From Planctomycetota bacterium (GTDB taxonomy: Bacteria; Planctomycetota; UBA1135; UBA2386), in NCBI GenBank assembly GCA_029936315.1, contig JAPYTD010000052.1, positions 1 through 32,493 on the forward strand: a DNA stretch of 32,493 bases, read 5' to 3'. Within the stretch, counting starts at the first letter, position 1; every line of letters starts with the position of its first letter. The notes under the pieces were generated by a model that ran no database searches, was not told where the DNA came from, and was given only the letters and a program-made list of their open reading frames with translations. A program made the translations under genes and the position numbers. This document shows positions 1 through 7,517 of the stretch, piece after piece.

Positions 1-184
1 CATCAAGGGTGTCTACGAGCCAGACAAGCTGGTCGGCCGACTCGTCGTGATGGTCGCCAACCTCAAACCGCGCAAGATGAAGTTCGGCATGAGCGAGGGC
101 ATGGTCGCGGCAGCTGGCACCGACGGCGAGGTCTATCTGCTGTCACCGGACAGCGGCGCGGTTCCTGGCCAGCGATTGCACTAG
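1..184 (+). CDS. metG: Methionyl-tRNA synthetase, C-terminal tRNA-binding domain (5' truncated by window edge)
   Basis: The frame is open from base 2 to the TAG at 182-184, giving 60 residues. The reading contains [20 protein letters not shown] followed by [11 protein letters not shown]. This is the hallmark end of the OB-fold tRNA-binding (EMAP/Trbp111-like) domain that closes many bacterial MetRS proteins: the KMKFG.SEGM and LLSPD.GA.PG signatures. In MetRS this domain dimerises and grips tRNA-Met while the missing N-terminal part would charge it. A stand-alone Trbp111/CsaA-type protein has a similar domain. The ending right after PGQRLH fits MetRS better, but the catalytic domain lies outside the window, so the choice is an inference. 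Confidence 0.72.
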   Translation, partial: IKGVYEPDKLVGRLVVMVANLKPRKMKFGMSEGMVAAAGTDGEVYLLSPDSGAVPGQRLH

Positions 185-209
185 CGGCCCCCAGGTTGGC
201 GGGGCCGGG

Positions 210-229
210 GCGCCTGCTTTATTGGCAGG
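210..229 (+). terminator. Weak stem-loop after the MetRS-type gene
   Basis: GCCTGC and GCAGGC form a 6-bp stem with a 7-8 nt T-rich loop about 25 nt after the metG stop. No U-tract follows, so it is at best a weak or Rho-assisted 3' end. The rest of 185-361 contains only another GC-rich inverted repeat (GGGTCC/GGACCC around 284-305) and no gene. Confidence 0.3.
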
Positions 230-327
230 CCTGGCTATGCGGGAAGAACTACCCACCCCGGAACTGCGGTCGGTACATGAAACAGGGTCCAGCAAACGCC
301 GGACCCCGTCCCAATCGTTGAAGACAA

Positions 328-345
328 CCTCGCCTTGCGGCGAGG
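328..345 (-). terminator. Probable terminator of the histone-like gene
   Basis: CCTCGCC-TTGC-GGCGAGG is a perfect 7-bp stem with a 4-nt loop. It lies 16 nt downstream of the minus-strand stop codon at 362-364. On the minus strand it is followed by TTGTCTT, a short T-rich tail, which fits an intrinsic terminator for the small lysine-rich gene. Confidence 0.5.
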
Positions 346-361
346 TGCCTCGTCGGAAGAA

Positions 362-505
362 CTACTTCTTCGCAGCCTTCTTCTTGCCCTTCTTCTTCGC
401 GGCCTTCTTGGCCTTCTTCCTGGCAGGCGCCTTCTTCTTCGCCTTCTTCTTAGTCGCCTTCCTCTTCTTACCAGCCTTCTTCTTAGCCTTCTTCTTGGCA
501 GCCAT
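362..505 (-). CDS. Histone H1-like lysine/alanine-rich small protein
   Basis: The 47-residue protein is 27 Lys, 13 Ala and 2 Arg, arranged as repeated KKKA/AKKK units with single Gly, Thr and Pro breaks. Such composition is typical of bacterial H1-like tails (chlamydial Hc1/Hc2, AlgP, planctomycete and bdellovibrio H1-like proteins). They bind and condense DNA through charge. I chose the ATG at 505 because AAGGA sits about 9 nt upstream and the Lys/Ala pattern starts exactly there. The frame upstream looks unlike the protein. It stands alone, with its own hairpin downstream and an inverted repeat upstream. No folded domain is visible. A ribosome- or RNA-binding role is an alternative. Confidence 0.75.
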   Translation of the reverse strand: MAAKKKAKKKAGKKRKATKKKAKKKAPARKKAKKAAKKKGKKKAAKK

Positions 506-548
506 AGTCTTGGTCCTTGTTAGGGTTTCGTGGGGGAGACCGGCACGA

Positions 549-567
549 GGTTCACTGAATGTGAACC
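549..567 (-). promoter_or_regulatory. Perfect inverted repeat upstream of the histone-like gene
   Basis: GGTTCAC-TGAAT-GTGAACC is a perfect 7-bp dyad with a 5-nt spacer, 44-62 nt upstream of the small lysine-rich gene's ATG. Its position and symmetry fit an operator for a dimeric regulator near the promoter. A transcribed hairpin is the alternative. The remainder of 506-850 shows A/T-rich runs around 750-770 but no convincing gene. Confidence 0.35.
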
Positions 568-850
568 CGCCAAGTTCCGGCCGAAGGTAGAGATCGGCAA
601 ACGCGCGATCGGAATTCACCGGAACTCTCGGTGGCACCACAAGATACTGCGGAAACGGCCCGGCGAAACATATTGCGAAACAGTTCTATTCGCCGCAGAT
701 ACAGGCCCGATCTACAGGTTTAGTCTGTTTGCAGGGCATTCTGATGATCTTCGCTTTTTTTCCATTTTTCAGTGTCGCTGAAGCCGTCAGTGAGGCGGTT
801 CGCGGCGTGCAAAACTCTTCACGTTGGCTTCTGAGACGCCTTGAGAAACG

Positions 851-893
851 ACAACAGGCCACGCGCAGTTTGCAACTGCGCGCGGCCTGTTGT
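851..893 (-). terminator. Strong intrinsic terminator closing the GTPase/Roadblock block
   Basis: Two 20-nt arms (851-870 and 874-893) pair around a 3-nt TGC loop. The only non-complementary position (A861/C883) becomes a G-U wobble in RNA transcribed from the minus strand but an A-C mismatch in plus-strand RNA. This assigns the structure to the minus-strand transcript. CGTTTCTC follows on that strand. It lies 28 nt after the last stop of the Roadblock gene. Confidence 0.75.
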
Positions 894-920
894 GTGTCGT
901 GACGAGGTTGGTGACGCGCC

Positions 921-1442
921 TTAGTCGAACAACTTGTCGAGCGTGTTCTTCGCATCGGCACCGTAGTCATCGCCGAGCCCTGCGTTCTCATCGGGTTCGC
1001 GATTCATGGCTTCTTCGTAGATGACCGCGAGCTTGTTCGCAGTCTCACCTGCGTAGAGACGCACCATGCCAACCGTTGTGCGATCGTCGAACAGAATCGT
1101 CAACAGCGTTCGGTCCCCGACCAACGACAACTGAATGTTGTCACGTTCGCCTTGGTGGAACATCGCGGTGAACTCTTCTTCGCCGAGCAAGCGCGCCATC
1201 TCCTTCGTTGCAGCGAACGAACCGGCAACGAGCGCTGAGATGGTGTCGATGTCGACCGTGCGCAGTTCGCCGCGCTTGGTCACGAGGTGGCCTTCCTTGT
1301 CGATCAGCAGCGCGCACTTAGCGCCCGACAACCGCAAGAACTCAGCCAACAGTTTGTCGATGCCGTCGATGTCCTCTTTGTAGAACGTCATCCGATCGTG
1401 GCGCAGATGCTGGTTCCGCGACATTGGTTTGGAATCAACCAT
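921..1442 (-). CDS. Roadblock/LC7 domain protein, last gene of the MglA-like cassette
   Basis: The 173-residue protein carries one Roadblock/LC7 fold over about residues 24-150: an alpha helix (DGIDKLLAEFLRLSGAKCAL), a LIDKEGHLV strand-turn, a long helix with VAGSFAATKEMARLLGEEEF, then NIQLSLVGDRTLLTILFDD. The last 25 residues are acidic. Roadblock proteins bind small GTPases as dimers and can act as GAPs (MglB on MglA). The ATG at 1442 lies 5 nt after the GTPase stop, so the two are probably translationally coupled. In-frame ATGs at 1424 and 1391 are alternatives, but neither has a better ribosome site. It is the final gene before the strong terminator at 851-893. GAP activity is inferred, not shown. 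Confidence 0.85.
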   Translation of the reverse strand: MVDSKPMSRNQHLRHDRMTFYKEDIDGIDKLLAEFLRLSGAKCALLIDKEGHLVTKRGELRTVDIDTISALVAGSFAATKEMARLLGEEEFTAMFHQGERDNIQLSLVGDRTLLTILFDDRTTVGMVRLYAGETANKLAVIYEEAMNREPDENAGLGDDYGADAKNTLDKLFD

Positions 1443-1447
1443 GCGAC

Positions 1448-2413
1448 TTAGAACCCCGGGCCACCGATTACGAGATAAGCGACACCGGCTGCGGCGACGA
1501 GGAGTGTGACGGTCAAGCCCACTGCGAGGCCGACGCCACTCTTCTGGGCTACAGGAGCCCGGCGGCCCCTGCCCGTGCGGCGACCTGCATTGGCCCGCTG
1601 ACCAGCACGCCCCCGACCTGCCGGCGGAACCCCTGCCCTGCGGCGGCGTTGGCCACTCCTGGCTTGCCCTGCCGCCACTGGACGGCCACCACGGGACTTG
1701 GCTGGTGCGCGACCGCCTACAGCGCGCTTCGGCCTAACCGGGCGCGGCGAAGCCGACGCGGGTGCCGGCGCCGCAACGGGTGCTGCCGCTAGCGCCTTCT
1801 CTGGTGACGACTTGCGCGGGTTACGGCCATCGATCTTCTCGATGCTCTCAAGCACCATCGCGGCCAACGTCTTCAGGGTCGGGAACACGCCTTCGCCGGT
1901 GTATGCGACCGCTTCAAAGGTCGGCACACCGAACTTGTTCATGATCTTGTCGATCTCGGCGCATGGCATCGCGTTCGGCAAGTCCCGCTTGTTGTATTGG
2001 ATGACGTGCGGCAACTCGCGAATGTCCTTGCCGTACTCAGCAAGGTTCTCGATCAAGTTCGAATAGGACTCGACGTTCTCGTCCATCTTGTCCGGATCCG
2101 AATCCGCAACGAAGATGATGCCGTCGACGCCCTGTAGCACGAGCTTGCGGGTCGCGTTGTAGTAGACCTGACCAGGCACTGTATAGAGCTGGAACTTAGT
2201 CCGCATGCCGGCAACGTTGCCGAGGTCAAGCGGCATGAAGTCGAAGAACAGCGTGCGGTCACCATCCGTCGAGATCGACGTCAGCTCCCCCTTGTTCTCT
2301 TCAGGTGCCTTTTGATGAACGATCTCAAGGTTGGTGGTCTTGCCACTCATCCCGGGGCCGTAGAAAACGACCTTACAGTTGACTTCTTTGAGCGCGAAGT
2401 TGATCTGGACCAT
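1448..2413 (-). CDS. MglA-like small GTPase with basic linker and C-terminal membrane anchor
   Basis: The 321-residue protein starts VQINFALKEVNCKVVFYGPG, the usual opening of the MglA/gliding GTPase family, which fixes the ATG at 2413. Visible G-domain parts are the P-loop GPGMSGKTT (19-27), TVPGQ (78-82, the MglA form of the DxxG motif) and NKRD (141-144). MglA proteins usually end near residue 195. Here a roughly 95-residue Ala/Pro/Arg-rich linker follows (about 197-291), then a hydrophobic helix (293-317) and only four residues, giving a tail-anchored topology with the GTPase in the cytoplasm. Roadblock genes flank it on both sides. A 243-bp gap upstream suggests a separate promoter or processing point. 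GTPase identity is firm; the membrane anchor is read from hydrophobicity. Confidence 0.9.
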   Translation of the reverse strand: MVQINFALKEVNCKVVFYGPGMSGKTTNLEIVHQKAPEENKGELTSISTDGDRTLFFDFMPLDLGNVAGMRTKFQLYTVPGQVYYNATRKLVLQGVDGIIFVADSDPDKMDENVESYSNLIENLAEYGKDIRELPHVIQYNKRDLPNAMPCAEIDKIMNKFGVPTFEAVAYTGEGVFPTLKTLAAMVLESIEKIDGRNPRKSSPEKALAAAPVAAPAPASASPRPVRPKRAVGGRAPAKSRGGRPVAAGQARSGQRRRRAGVPPAGRGRAGQRANAGRRTGRGRRAPVAQKSGVGLAVGLTVTLLVAAAGVAYLVIGGPGF

Positions 2414-2622
2414 GGTTGCGCGTCCGCGTGGTGTTGCCCGTGTGTCGACGAATACGACACTTCTCGGGTAGCACGTACATCGGACGTGGAGGCGCCAAGT
2501 CTTGAGTAGGCAGGCTTTTTCGTCGCATTGTGAGCCCGGTAACGAGCCTCTGCGCGAGATCTCCAATGACGCTGCGGGTGTCGACGTCTGCAACAGCTAG
2601 CACGCAATAAGCCCACAGCATC

Positions 2623-2635
2623 GGCGACTGTCGCC
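2623..2635 (-). other. Small hairpin in the 243-bp gap inside the GTPase cassette
   Basis: GGCGA-CTG-TCGCC forms a 5-bp stem with a triloop 22 nt after the stop of the small Roadblock gene. No T-tract follows. Together with the 243-bp non-coding gap (2414-2656) it may mark partial termination or an internal promoter before the GTPase gene. I saw no clear -35/-10 pair in the gap. Confidence 0.25.
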
Positions 2636-2656
2636 AAGCGCGATGAAGCCGGTGAA

Positions 2657-3016
2657 TTAGGCGAGGCGCGAAGCGCGTCGGATGCGAACCACGGCCTCAT
2701 CAACCTGGCAGTCGGCCTCGCTGATCTCGGCAAACTGGTCGAACAGAACCACGAGGTAGCTCTGGTCAAATTGCACGAACACGGCCTTGCCGTGCGTCGC
2801 GTTCACCAGCAGCTTGGAGCAACCACCGTAGCTGCCTTCGGCGAGGCTGCGGTTGGTCGTCATCATCAGATACGACGACAAGCCGGAGATCACTTCGGGG
2901 TCGAGACCGCTCCCCAACGACGAAGCCGCAACCAGTCCATCGTTGGTGACCACAGCTGCGCCTCGCACGCCTGGGGCGTGCCGCAGTTCGACAACCGCTT
3001 CCTGGATCTTGCTCAT
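2657..3016 (-). CDS. Roadblock/LC7 domain protein, MglB-like
   Basis: The 119-residue protein is essentially a single Roadblock/LC7 domain. It has an N-terminal helix (SKIQEAVVELRHAPGVRGAA), a VVTNDGLVAASSL hairpin, a central helix (EVISGLSSYLMMTTNRSLAE), and the FVQFDQSYLVVLFD strand pair. Length and order match MglB, the GTPase-activating partner of MglA. The ATG at 3016 follows the previous stop by 3 nt (TAG GCC ATG), so it is translated with the TPR-Roadblock gene. It is the best candidate for the actual GAP of the GTPase encoded next. Which of the three Roadblock domains binds the GTPase cannot be read from sequence. Confidence 0.85.
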   Translation of the reverse strand: MSKIQEAVVELRHAPGVRGAAVVTNDGLVAASSLGSGLDPEVISGLSSYLMMTTNRSLAEGSYGGCSKLLVNATHGKAVFVQFDQSYLVVLFDQFAEISEADCQVDEAVVRIRRASRLA

Positions 3017-3019
3017 GGC

Positions 3020-4117
3020 CTAGCCCTCTGCGGCGTGCAACGCGCCGGCGACGATCTCCTGTAATTCTCCAAGCACCCACTCGACGTTCGCGCTTTCGAG
3101 GCACTGAACCGCCGCCAGTGCATCACCGTAGACACAGATGCAAATCCAGCCGAAGTCGCCTTCGATCACGGTCTTTGCGGCGCTGCCGATGTCGAGCCGG
3201 CGTGCGAAACGATGCGCAGCCTTCGCGGTCACGCGCACGATCCGCAAGAACGGATCGCGACCATCGCGAATGTCACCCTTGACCATCGCCTTCGAGCCGC
3301 GAATGAACACGGCGCGATTGACGCCGTGCAGCTCGGCGATGCGCGCTAGTCCAGCCCGCACATCTGTGATGGAACGGTCGGCGGCTTGCGCTGGAGCCAC
3401 GGTTTGCAGCGTTGGGTGCAAGAGTGAACCATGTGATTCAACCTCGGCAAGCAACGCATTGAGGTCCGAGCCACTGTCAGGCAGCGTCGCAACGTGGCTG
3501 AGCAGGTGCTCGATCTCTTGATCGGCCGGATCGAGTTCACGCAGCGTCTGGATGTGTTTCTGGGCCTCGTTGACCGCGCCGATGCGATACAGGACCTCAC
3601 CCAGCAAGCGACGCGAGCGCGTCGAATCTGGGTCCATCCTGGCGGCACGCTCAAGGCACTGCACGGCTTCCTGGCCTTCCCGCGCCGCGAGGTCGCGATA
3701 GAAGTTCGTCAGACGAGCCTGGCCGAGCATCAGCCAACTGCCAGAGTCGTCCGGGAAGCGCAAGCTCCACTCCTGACAAGTCGCGTGCAAGGCGTTGCTG
3801 TCGCCTAGCTCAAGATGAATCGAAGCGAGTTCATGGAACAGCTTCGAGCTGGGCGAACGGGTCAGCTTGGCGCGCAATTCCCCCGCGCGACGATGACGCA
3901 AGCCGCGACGCGCGCAGTCCAACAGCTGGCGCAACTCGATCGACTTGGGGAACAACGCGAGGCCATCGTCGGCCATGCGCTCTGCCTTGTCGTGCAGATC
4001 GAGGTTGATGTAGACTTGGCCCAAATCGACGAACGTCGACGGCGAAGGCTGTTCCTTGGCCCGCTGCTCAAGGCGGCGCAGCTGCTTCCAAATTTTCATC
4101 CGTTGGATTAGGTGCAT
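3020..4117 (-). CDS. TPR protein with C-terminal Roadblock/LC7 domain
   Basis: The 365-residue protein has helical repeats over about residues 8-215. Several follow TPR spacing (LGQVYINLDLHDKAERMADD, LLGEVLYRIGAVNEAQKHIQ), with terminal pattern residues such as LDPADQEIEHLL. From about 249 to the end a Roadblock/LC7-type segment follows (VRAGLARIAELHGVNRAVFI, later GDFGWICICVYGDALAAVQC). It has no signal peptide and is probably cytoplasmic. The design suggests a scaffold carrying a GTPase-binding dimerisation module. Its ATG is 9 nt after the upstream stop, with GGGAG just before. It lies 3 nt before the MglB-like gene. The Roadblock call is by pattern and weaker than for the two small proteins. 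Confidence 0.75.
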   Translation of the reverse strand: MHLIQRMKIWKQLRRLEQRAKEQPSPSTFVDLGQVYINLDLHDKAERMADDGLALFPKSIELRQLLDCARRGLRHRRAGELRAKLTRSPSSKLFHELASIHLELGDSNALHATCQEWSLRFPDDSGSWLMLGQARLTNFYRDLAAREGQEAVQCLERAARMDPDSTRSRRLLGEVLYRIGAVNEAQKHIQTLRELDPADQEIEHLLSHVATLPDSGSDLNALLAEVESHGSLLHPTLQTVAPAQAADRSITDVRAGLARIAELHGVNRAVFIRGSKAMVKGDIRDGRDPFLRIVRVTAKAAHRFARRLDIGSAAKTVIEGDFGWICICVYGDALAAVQCLESANVEWVLGELQEIVAGALHAAEG

Positions 4118-4126
4118 CGCATCTCC

Positions 4127-7100
4127 CTAGCGGAACAGCACGATCTCCCCAGCCCGAGTCGGCAGCGCAACAACGTTGGCGTCGACACCGAGCGCACCCG
4201 GACCAATGCATGGTTGCGTAAACTCCCACAGCACGGACACGGTGTCCGCGGCACACGCCACCATGACCTCGTGAGCCGGCTGCGCGTGGCTGCGAGGCCT
4301 GCGAGTGCGTACGAAGGCACGATTGCCTTGGATCTGGATGCCGAGCACCGCGTCCTCGACCGGCAGTTCACCCAGGTGCTTGCCAGTGTTGCGATCGAGC
4401 GACAGGATGCGGCCTTCGGCTGCAACGACCACGCTCTTCTGGCCAACGGCCAAGTCGTGGGCCAATAGCGTGCGACCAATACTCTCGGTCCACAGCACCT
4501 TGCCAGCGGCGAAGTCGACCGCGCGAACCGCACCATCACTGCAACCGAAGAACAGCTGCCTCCCCGACACCAAGATTGGCGTCGTGACACCAACGGGGCT
4601 GCGCAGCACGCCAAGGCTGCGACCATCGCTAACGTCAAAGACCAGCACCCGACCGTCGATGGTGCCGACGTAGGCCTTGCGGCGAACAATCGTTGGAGCG
4701 CCGGACGGCGCGCTGCCGAGGACAACGCCCCACAGCCGGCGGCCTGTCGCCTGTTCCCAGCAATGCATGACGCCACTTGCGTCGACGAGTGCAATGCGGC
4801 CATCGCCAACGGCCAACGGCGTCACGGCTTCGGACTCGAGCTTGACCGGCCATCCCTTGGTGGAAACTGCAGGGTCAACAGGCAGGCATTCGACCGTCAG
4901 TTCATTGCTGACGAAGAAGATTCGCCCGCCGCTGATGACCGGGTCGGAGTGCACCGACTTCAAGCCACCCAACTCGCGAACTTGGCGGTTGCTGCCGTCA
5001 CTGCGGGCAAAGCCAAGCTTGCCACCGCGCAAACCAACGGCAACCCAACCATCGCCGGCAGCGACACCGGTCTGACCAGGCGTAGCGAATGTGACGACGT
5101 GTTCTGGGACCACCGTCAGCACACTGGTGACTTCCGATTCCTTGCCGCCGTCGACGACGATGTCGCGCGGTTCAAAGCCTTCCAGTGACGCAGTCAGGAG
5201 CACAGGCTGGTTGGCCTGGCACAGCACCAGACCCGGTGTGCGTAGCGCAACCTGCTTGCCATCCACCGTGCGCATCAACGGCTTGCCGTTGTGCAACAGG
5301 TTGGCGCCTGCCGGACGCGTCACGACCATGACCGGTATACGAACTCGCCGACCACTCAACGTGTATTCAAAATCCGCCTGCAGACGCAGAGCGGCCTTGC
5401 GGGCACCGGCCCAGTCCTTTGCTGCGATGCGACCGTCGTAGTCCTTGCCGAGTCGTTTCGACTGTTCCAGGAACGTTCCAAGGTGCTTCCAGGTGTTCTC
5501 AACCTTCTGGGTGAGCGCCCACTCAAGATCCGCAGCTTGACCCGCTTGGGCCAACATCTCACGGACCTTGCCGAGCCCTTCGTAAGCGACTTCGGGGTTG
5601 CCGGAACGGAACTGCGCCTGGTGGCGCAACCACTCGGCCTTGTATTGATCCCGCAGCTTGTTGAGCGCCGCATTGCGAGCGGCTCGATCAGAGTCACGGC
5701 GAGCATCAAAGGACCGCTGCGCCGATTCGATGTTCTGCAGTTCGGCATTCGCCTTGCTGATGGCAGTTGCCAGCGGATGCTCATCGATGAACGTCGTGAA
5801 CGCCGCTTTGGCACCGACAAAGTCATCATGCTGCAGAAGGTTCTGCACATCGATCGCGTGGAAGTCTTCTTCGGCGCGTTCGTTGTAGAACCAATAACCC
5901 GAGCCAAGCACGAGCAGCAGGCAGAACAGAACCGCCAACACCGTGAGGGCACGACCGCGACGACGAGTGCGCTCGTCAAACTCGTAGAGATGACGAAGAC
6001 GTTCTGAGATATCCGAACGGCTGCGGTCCAGCTGCAGAATTTTCTGCAGATAACTGATCGCTTCGAGCGGCTTGTTCTGGGCGACTAGATCGTCGGCAAT
6101 CGACTCGTAGAGCTGCATCACGCGCTTCTGATCACCGGCACGAATGTGCACGTTGACGAGCGCCTTCTTCAGGTCTGGGTCGTTAGGCTCAACCAGCAGC
6201 AAACGCTCGAGCAAGACCCGCACGCGCTGGATGTCGCCGAACTCGGTCAACAGTTCGACCAATTCCTTGCCTTCCGCAAGCGGGTCGAAGCCACTGATGT
6301 TGACGCCATCCGCGCCGAGCGTCAGTTCGACGAGGCGTTCGCGCGCCGACAAGTCCGTTGCCACGAGCATCTTGACCTCGTGCAGACAAACCGCGGCACC
6401 CGCAAGATCGCCATCGCCGATGCGATGCTCAGCCTCACTCTCGAGATGGTAGACCGCGAGTTCGTATTCTTCGGCCGCCTGGTAGGCCTTCGCCGCCAGT
6501 GCGTGCGTGTCCGGCAAGCCAAGACCAAGTTCGATAGCCCGCTCGTAGAGGCTAATGGCATCGGGTAGACGCGCCTCGCTCATGCACTCGTCACCGAGCG
6601 CGACCAGCTCCTCATGGGCAACCGGTGCAATCGCGCTAGCGTCGAGCAGTTGGCTCAACGTCTTGCAGACCAAGAACGTCGTCAGACCGGTGATCTCGAC
6701 GATGCGATTCACATTGCGTCGGCCGTCGAGCAGTTCAAAGATCGCCGGACCATCGTTGCCATAATCATCGGCACTGATGAAGTCAGCCGTGGCGACCAGG
6801 ATCTCGGCGGTGCTTGGGATGCGTTCGCTAATGAAGGCCCATTCGTCGATGCGACGGGCCGCTTCCATGATGATGCTGTCGCAGTTGTAGAAGAAGCGCT
6901 CATCAACGGTGCCATCGCGACCTTCAAGCTTCTTGGTGTTCTCGTGGAACTCGAACTTGGCTTCATTGCAGAAGAAGAGGTCGTAGATCTCCTCTTCGAG
7001 TTCGATCCGATACTGCTTCTCGAGCTCGGCTTCATCCAGGTACCCGCCTGCCAGTAGACAATCCGACAGCGTTTGGTCGGTGCGAACAGCATGATCGCGA

Positions 7101-7330
7101 ACTTCGTCGAGCGCAGCCTCATCGAGACGGCCGGAGCGCTGGAACGCGGCGACCACTCGATCGAGCAGCCGATGCACGTTGTGGTGCACGCTGACGCCGC
7201 GCTGATCGAAGTACAGAACCTTCCACAGCTTGGTAGAGTGGATGCTCAGAAGGCCAACCTTCTTATTGAGGGCCAGCATCTGGAACACCTGGGCCAGATC
7301 AACGCTGGCGAGATCCCCTCGTAGTGCCAT
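4127..7330 (-). CDS. Large scaffold: PatA-N/DUF4388 domain, TPRs, membrane helix, PEGA-like and PQQ beta-propeller
   Basis: From the ATG at 7330 the protein has 1067 residues. It begins MALRGDLASVDLAQVFQMLA, a classic DUF4388/PatA N-terminal opening found in bacterial two-component and MglA-linked proteins. That domain runs to about 180. TPR-like helices (about 245-445) follow, then a basic stop (RTRRRGR) and a membrane helix (about 461-482). After it comes a helical stretch (490-660), a PEGA-like beta segment (about 680-760), and a C-terminal PQQ/quinoprotein-type propeller with repeated GxVxxxDxxxGxxLW units. The N-terminus should be cytoplasmic and the propeller periplasmic. It is the first gene of the cassette. 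A longer in-frame start at 7441 exists but reads as non-conserved sequence. Confidence 0.8.
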   Translation of the reverse strand: MALRGDLASVDLAQVFQMLALNKKVGLLSIHSTKLWKVLYFDQRGVSVHHNVHRLLDRVVAAFQRSGRLDEAALDEVRDHAVRTDQTLSDCLLAGGYLDEAELEKQYRIELEEEIYDLFFCNEAKFEFHENTKKLEGRDGTVDERFFYNCDSIIMEAARRIDEWAFISERIPSTAEILVATADFISADDYGNDGPAIFELLDGRRNVNRIVEITGLTTFLVCKTLSQLLDASAIAPVAHEELVALGDECMSEARLPDAISLYERAIELGLGLPDTHALAAKAYQAAEEYELAVYHLESEAEHRIGDGDLAGAAVCLHEVKMLVATDLSARERLVELTLGADGVNISGFDPLAEGKELVELLTEFGDIQRVRVLLERLLLVEPNDPDLKKALVNVHIRAGDQKRVMQLYESIADDLVAQNKPLEAISYLQKILQLDRSRSDISERLRHLYEFDERTRRRGRALTVLAVLFCLLLVLGSGYWFYNERAEEDFHAIDVQNLLQHDDFVGAKAAFTTFIDEHPLATAISKANAELQNIESAQRSFDARRDSDRAARNAALNKLRDQYKAEWLRHQAQFRSGNPEVAYEGLGKVREMLAQAGQAADLEWALTQKVENTWKHLGTFLEQSKRLGKDYDGRIAAKDWAGARKAALRLQADFEYTLSGRRVRIPVMVVTRPAGANLLHNGKPLMRTVDGKQVALRTPGLVLCQANQPVLLTASLEGFEPRDIVVDGGKESEVTSVLTVVPEHVVTFATPGQTGVAAGDGWVAVGLRGGKLGFARSDGSNRQVRELGGLKSVHSDPVISGGRIFFVSNELTVECLPVDPAVSTKGWPVKLESEAVTPLAVGDGRIALVDASGVMHCWEQATGRRLWGVVLGSAPSGAPTIVRRKAYVGTIDGRVLVFDVSDGRSLGVLRSPVGVTTPILVSGRQLFFGCSDGAVRAVDFAAGKVLWTESIGRTLLAHDLAVGQKSVVVAAEGRILSLDRNTGKHLGELPVEDAVLGIQIQGNRAFVRTRRPRSHAQPAHEVMVACAADTVSVLWEFTQPCIGPGALGVDANVVALPTRAGEIVLFR

Positions 7331-7517
7331 AGGTGGTTCGTCGGTGCGGGTAATACAGTCGAGTCCGCGGTCCCTATCGACATCGAGACGGGCGACCCTG
7401 AGCCCCACACCCGGACTTCCGAGGTATATGCCCGGTCGCACCCCCCCGGCCTATTCCTCGGATCAACCCCCGGGGCTCCTTGCCGTCCGGTCCTGCCTGA
7501 CTTACTGTCCAGCCCCA

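Noticed and set aside
222-590. Phe/Leu-rich frame on the plus strand
   Set aside because: It is the antisense of the Lys-rich histone-like gene (AAG codons read as CTT/TTC). It has no independent support.
2373-2769. Frames covering the 243-bp gap before the GTPase gene
   Set aside because: Low-complexity Arg/Ser-rich readings with no family pattern or ribosome site. The GTPase family start at 2413 explains the frame.
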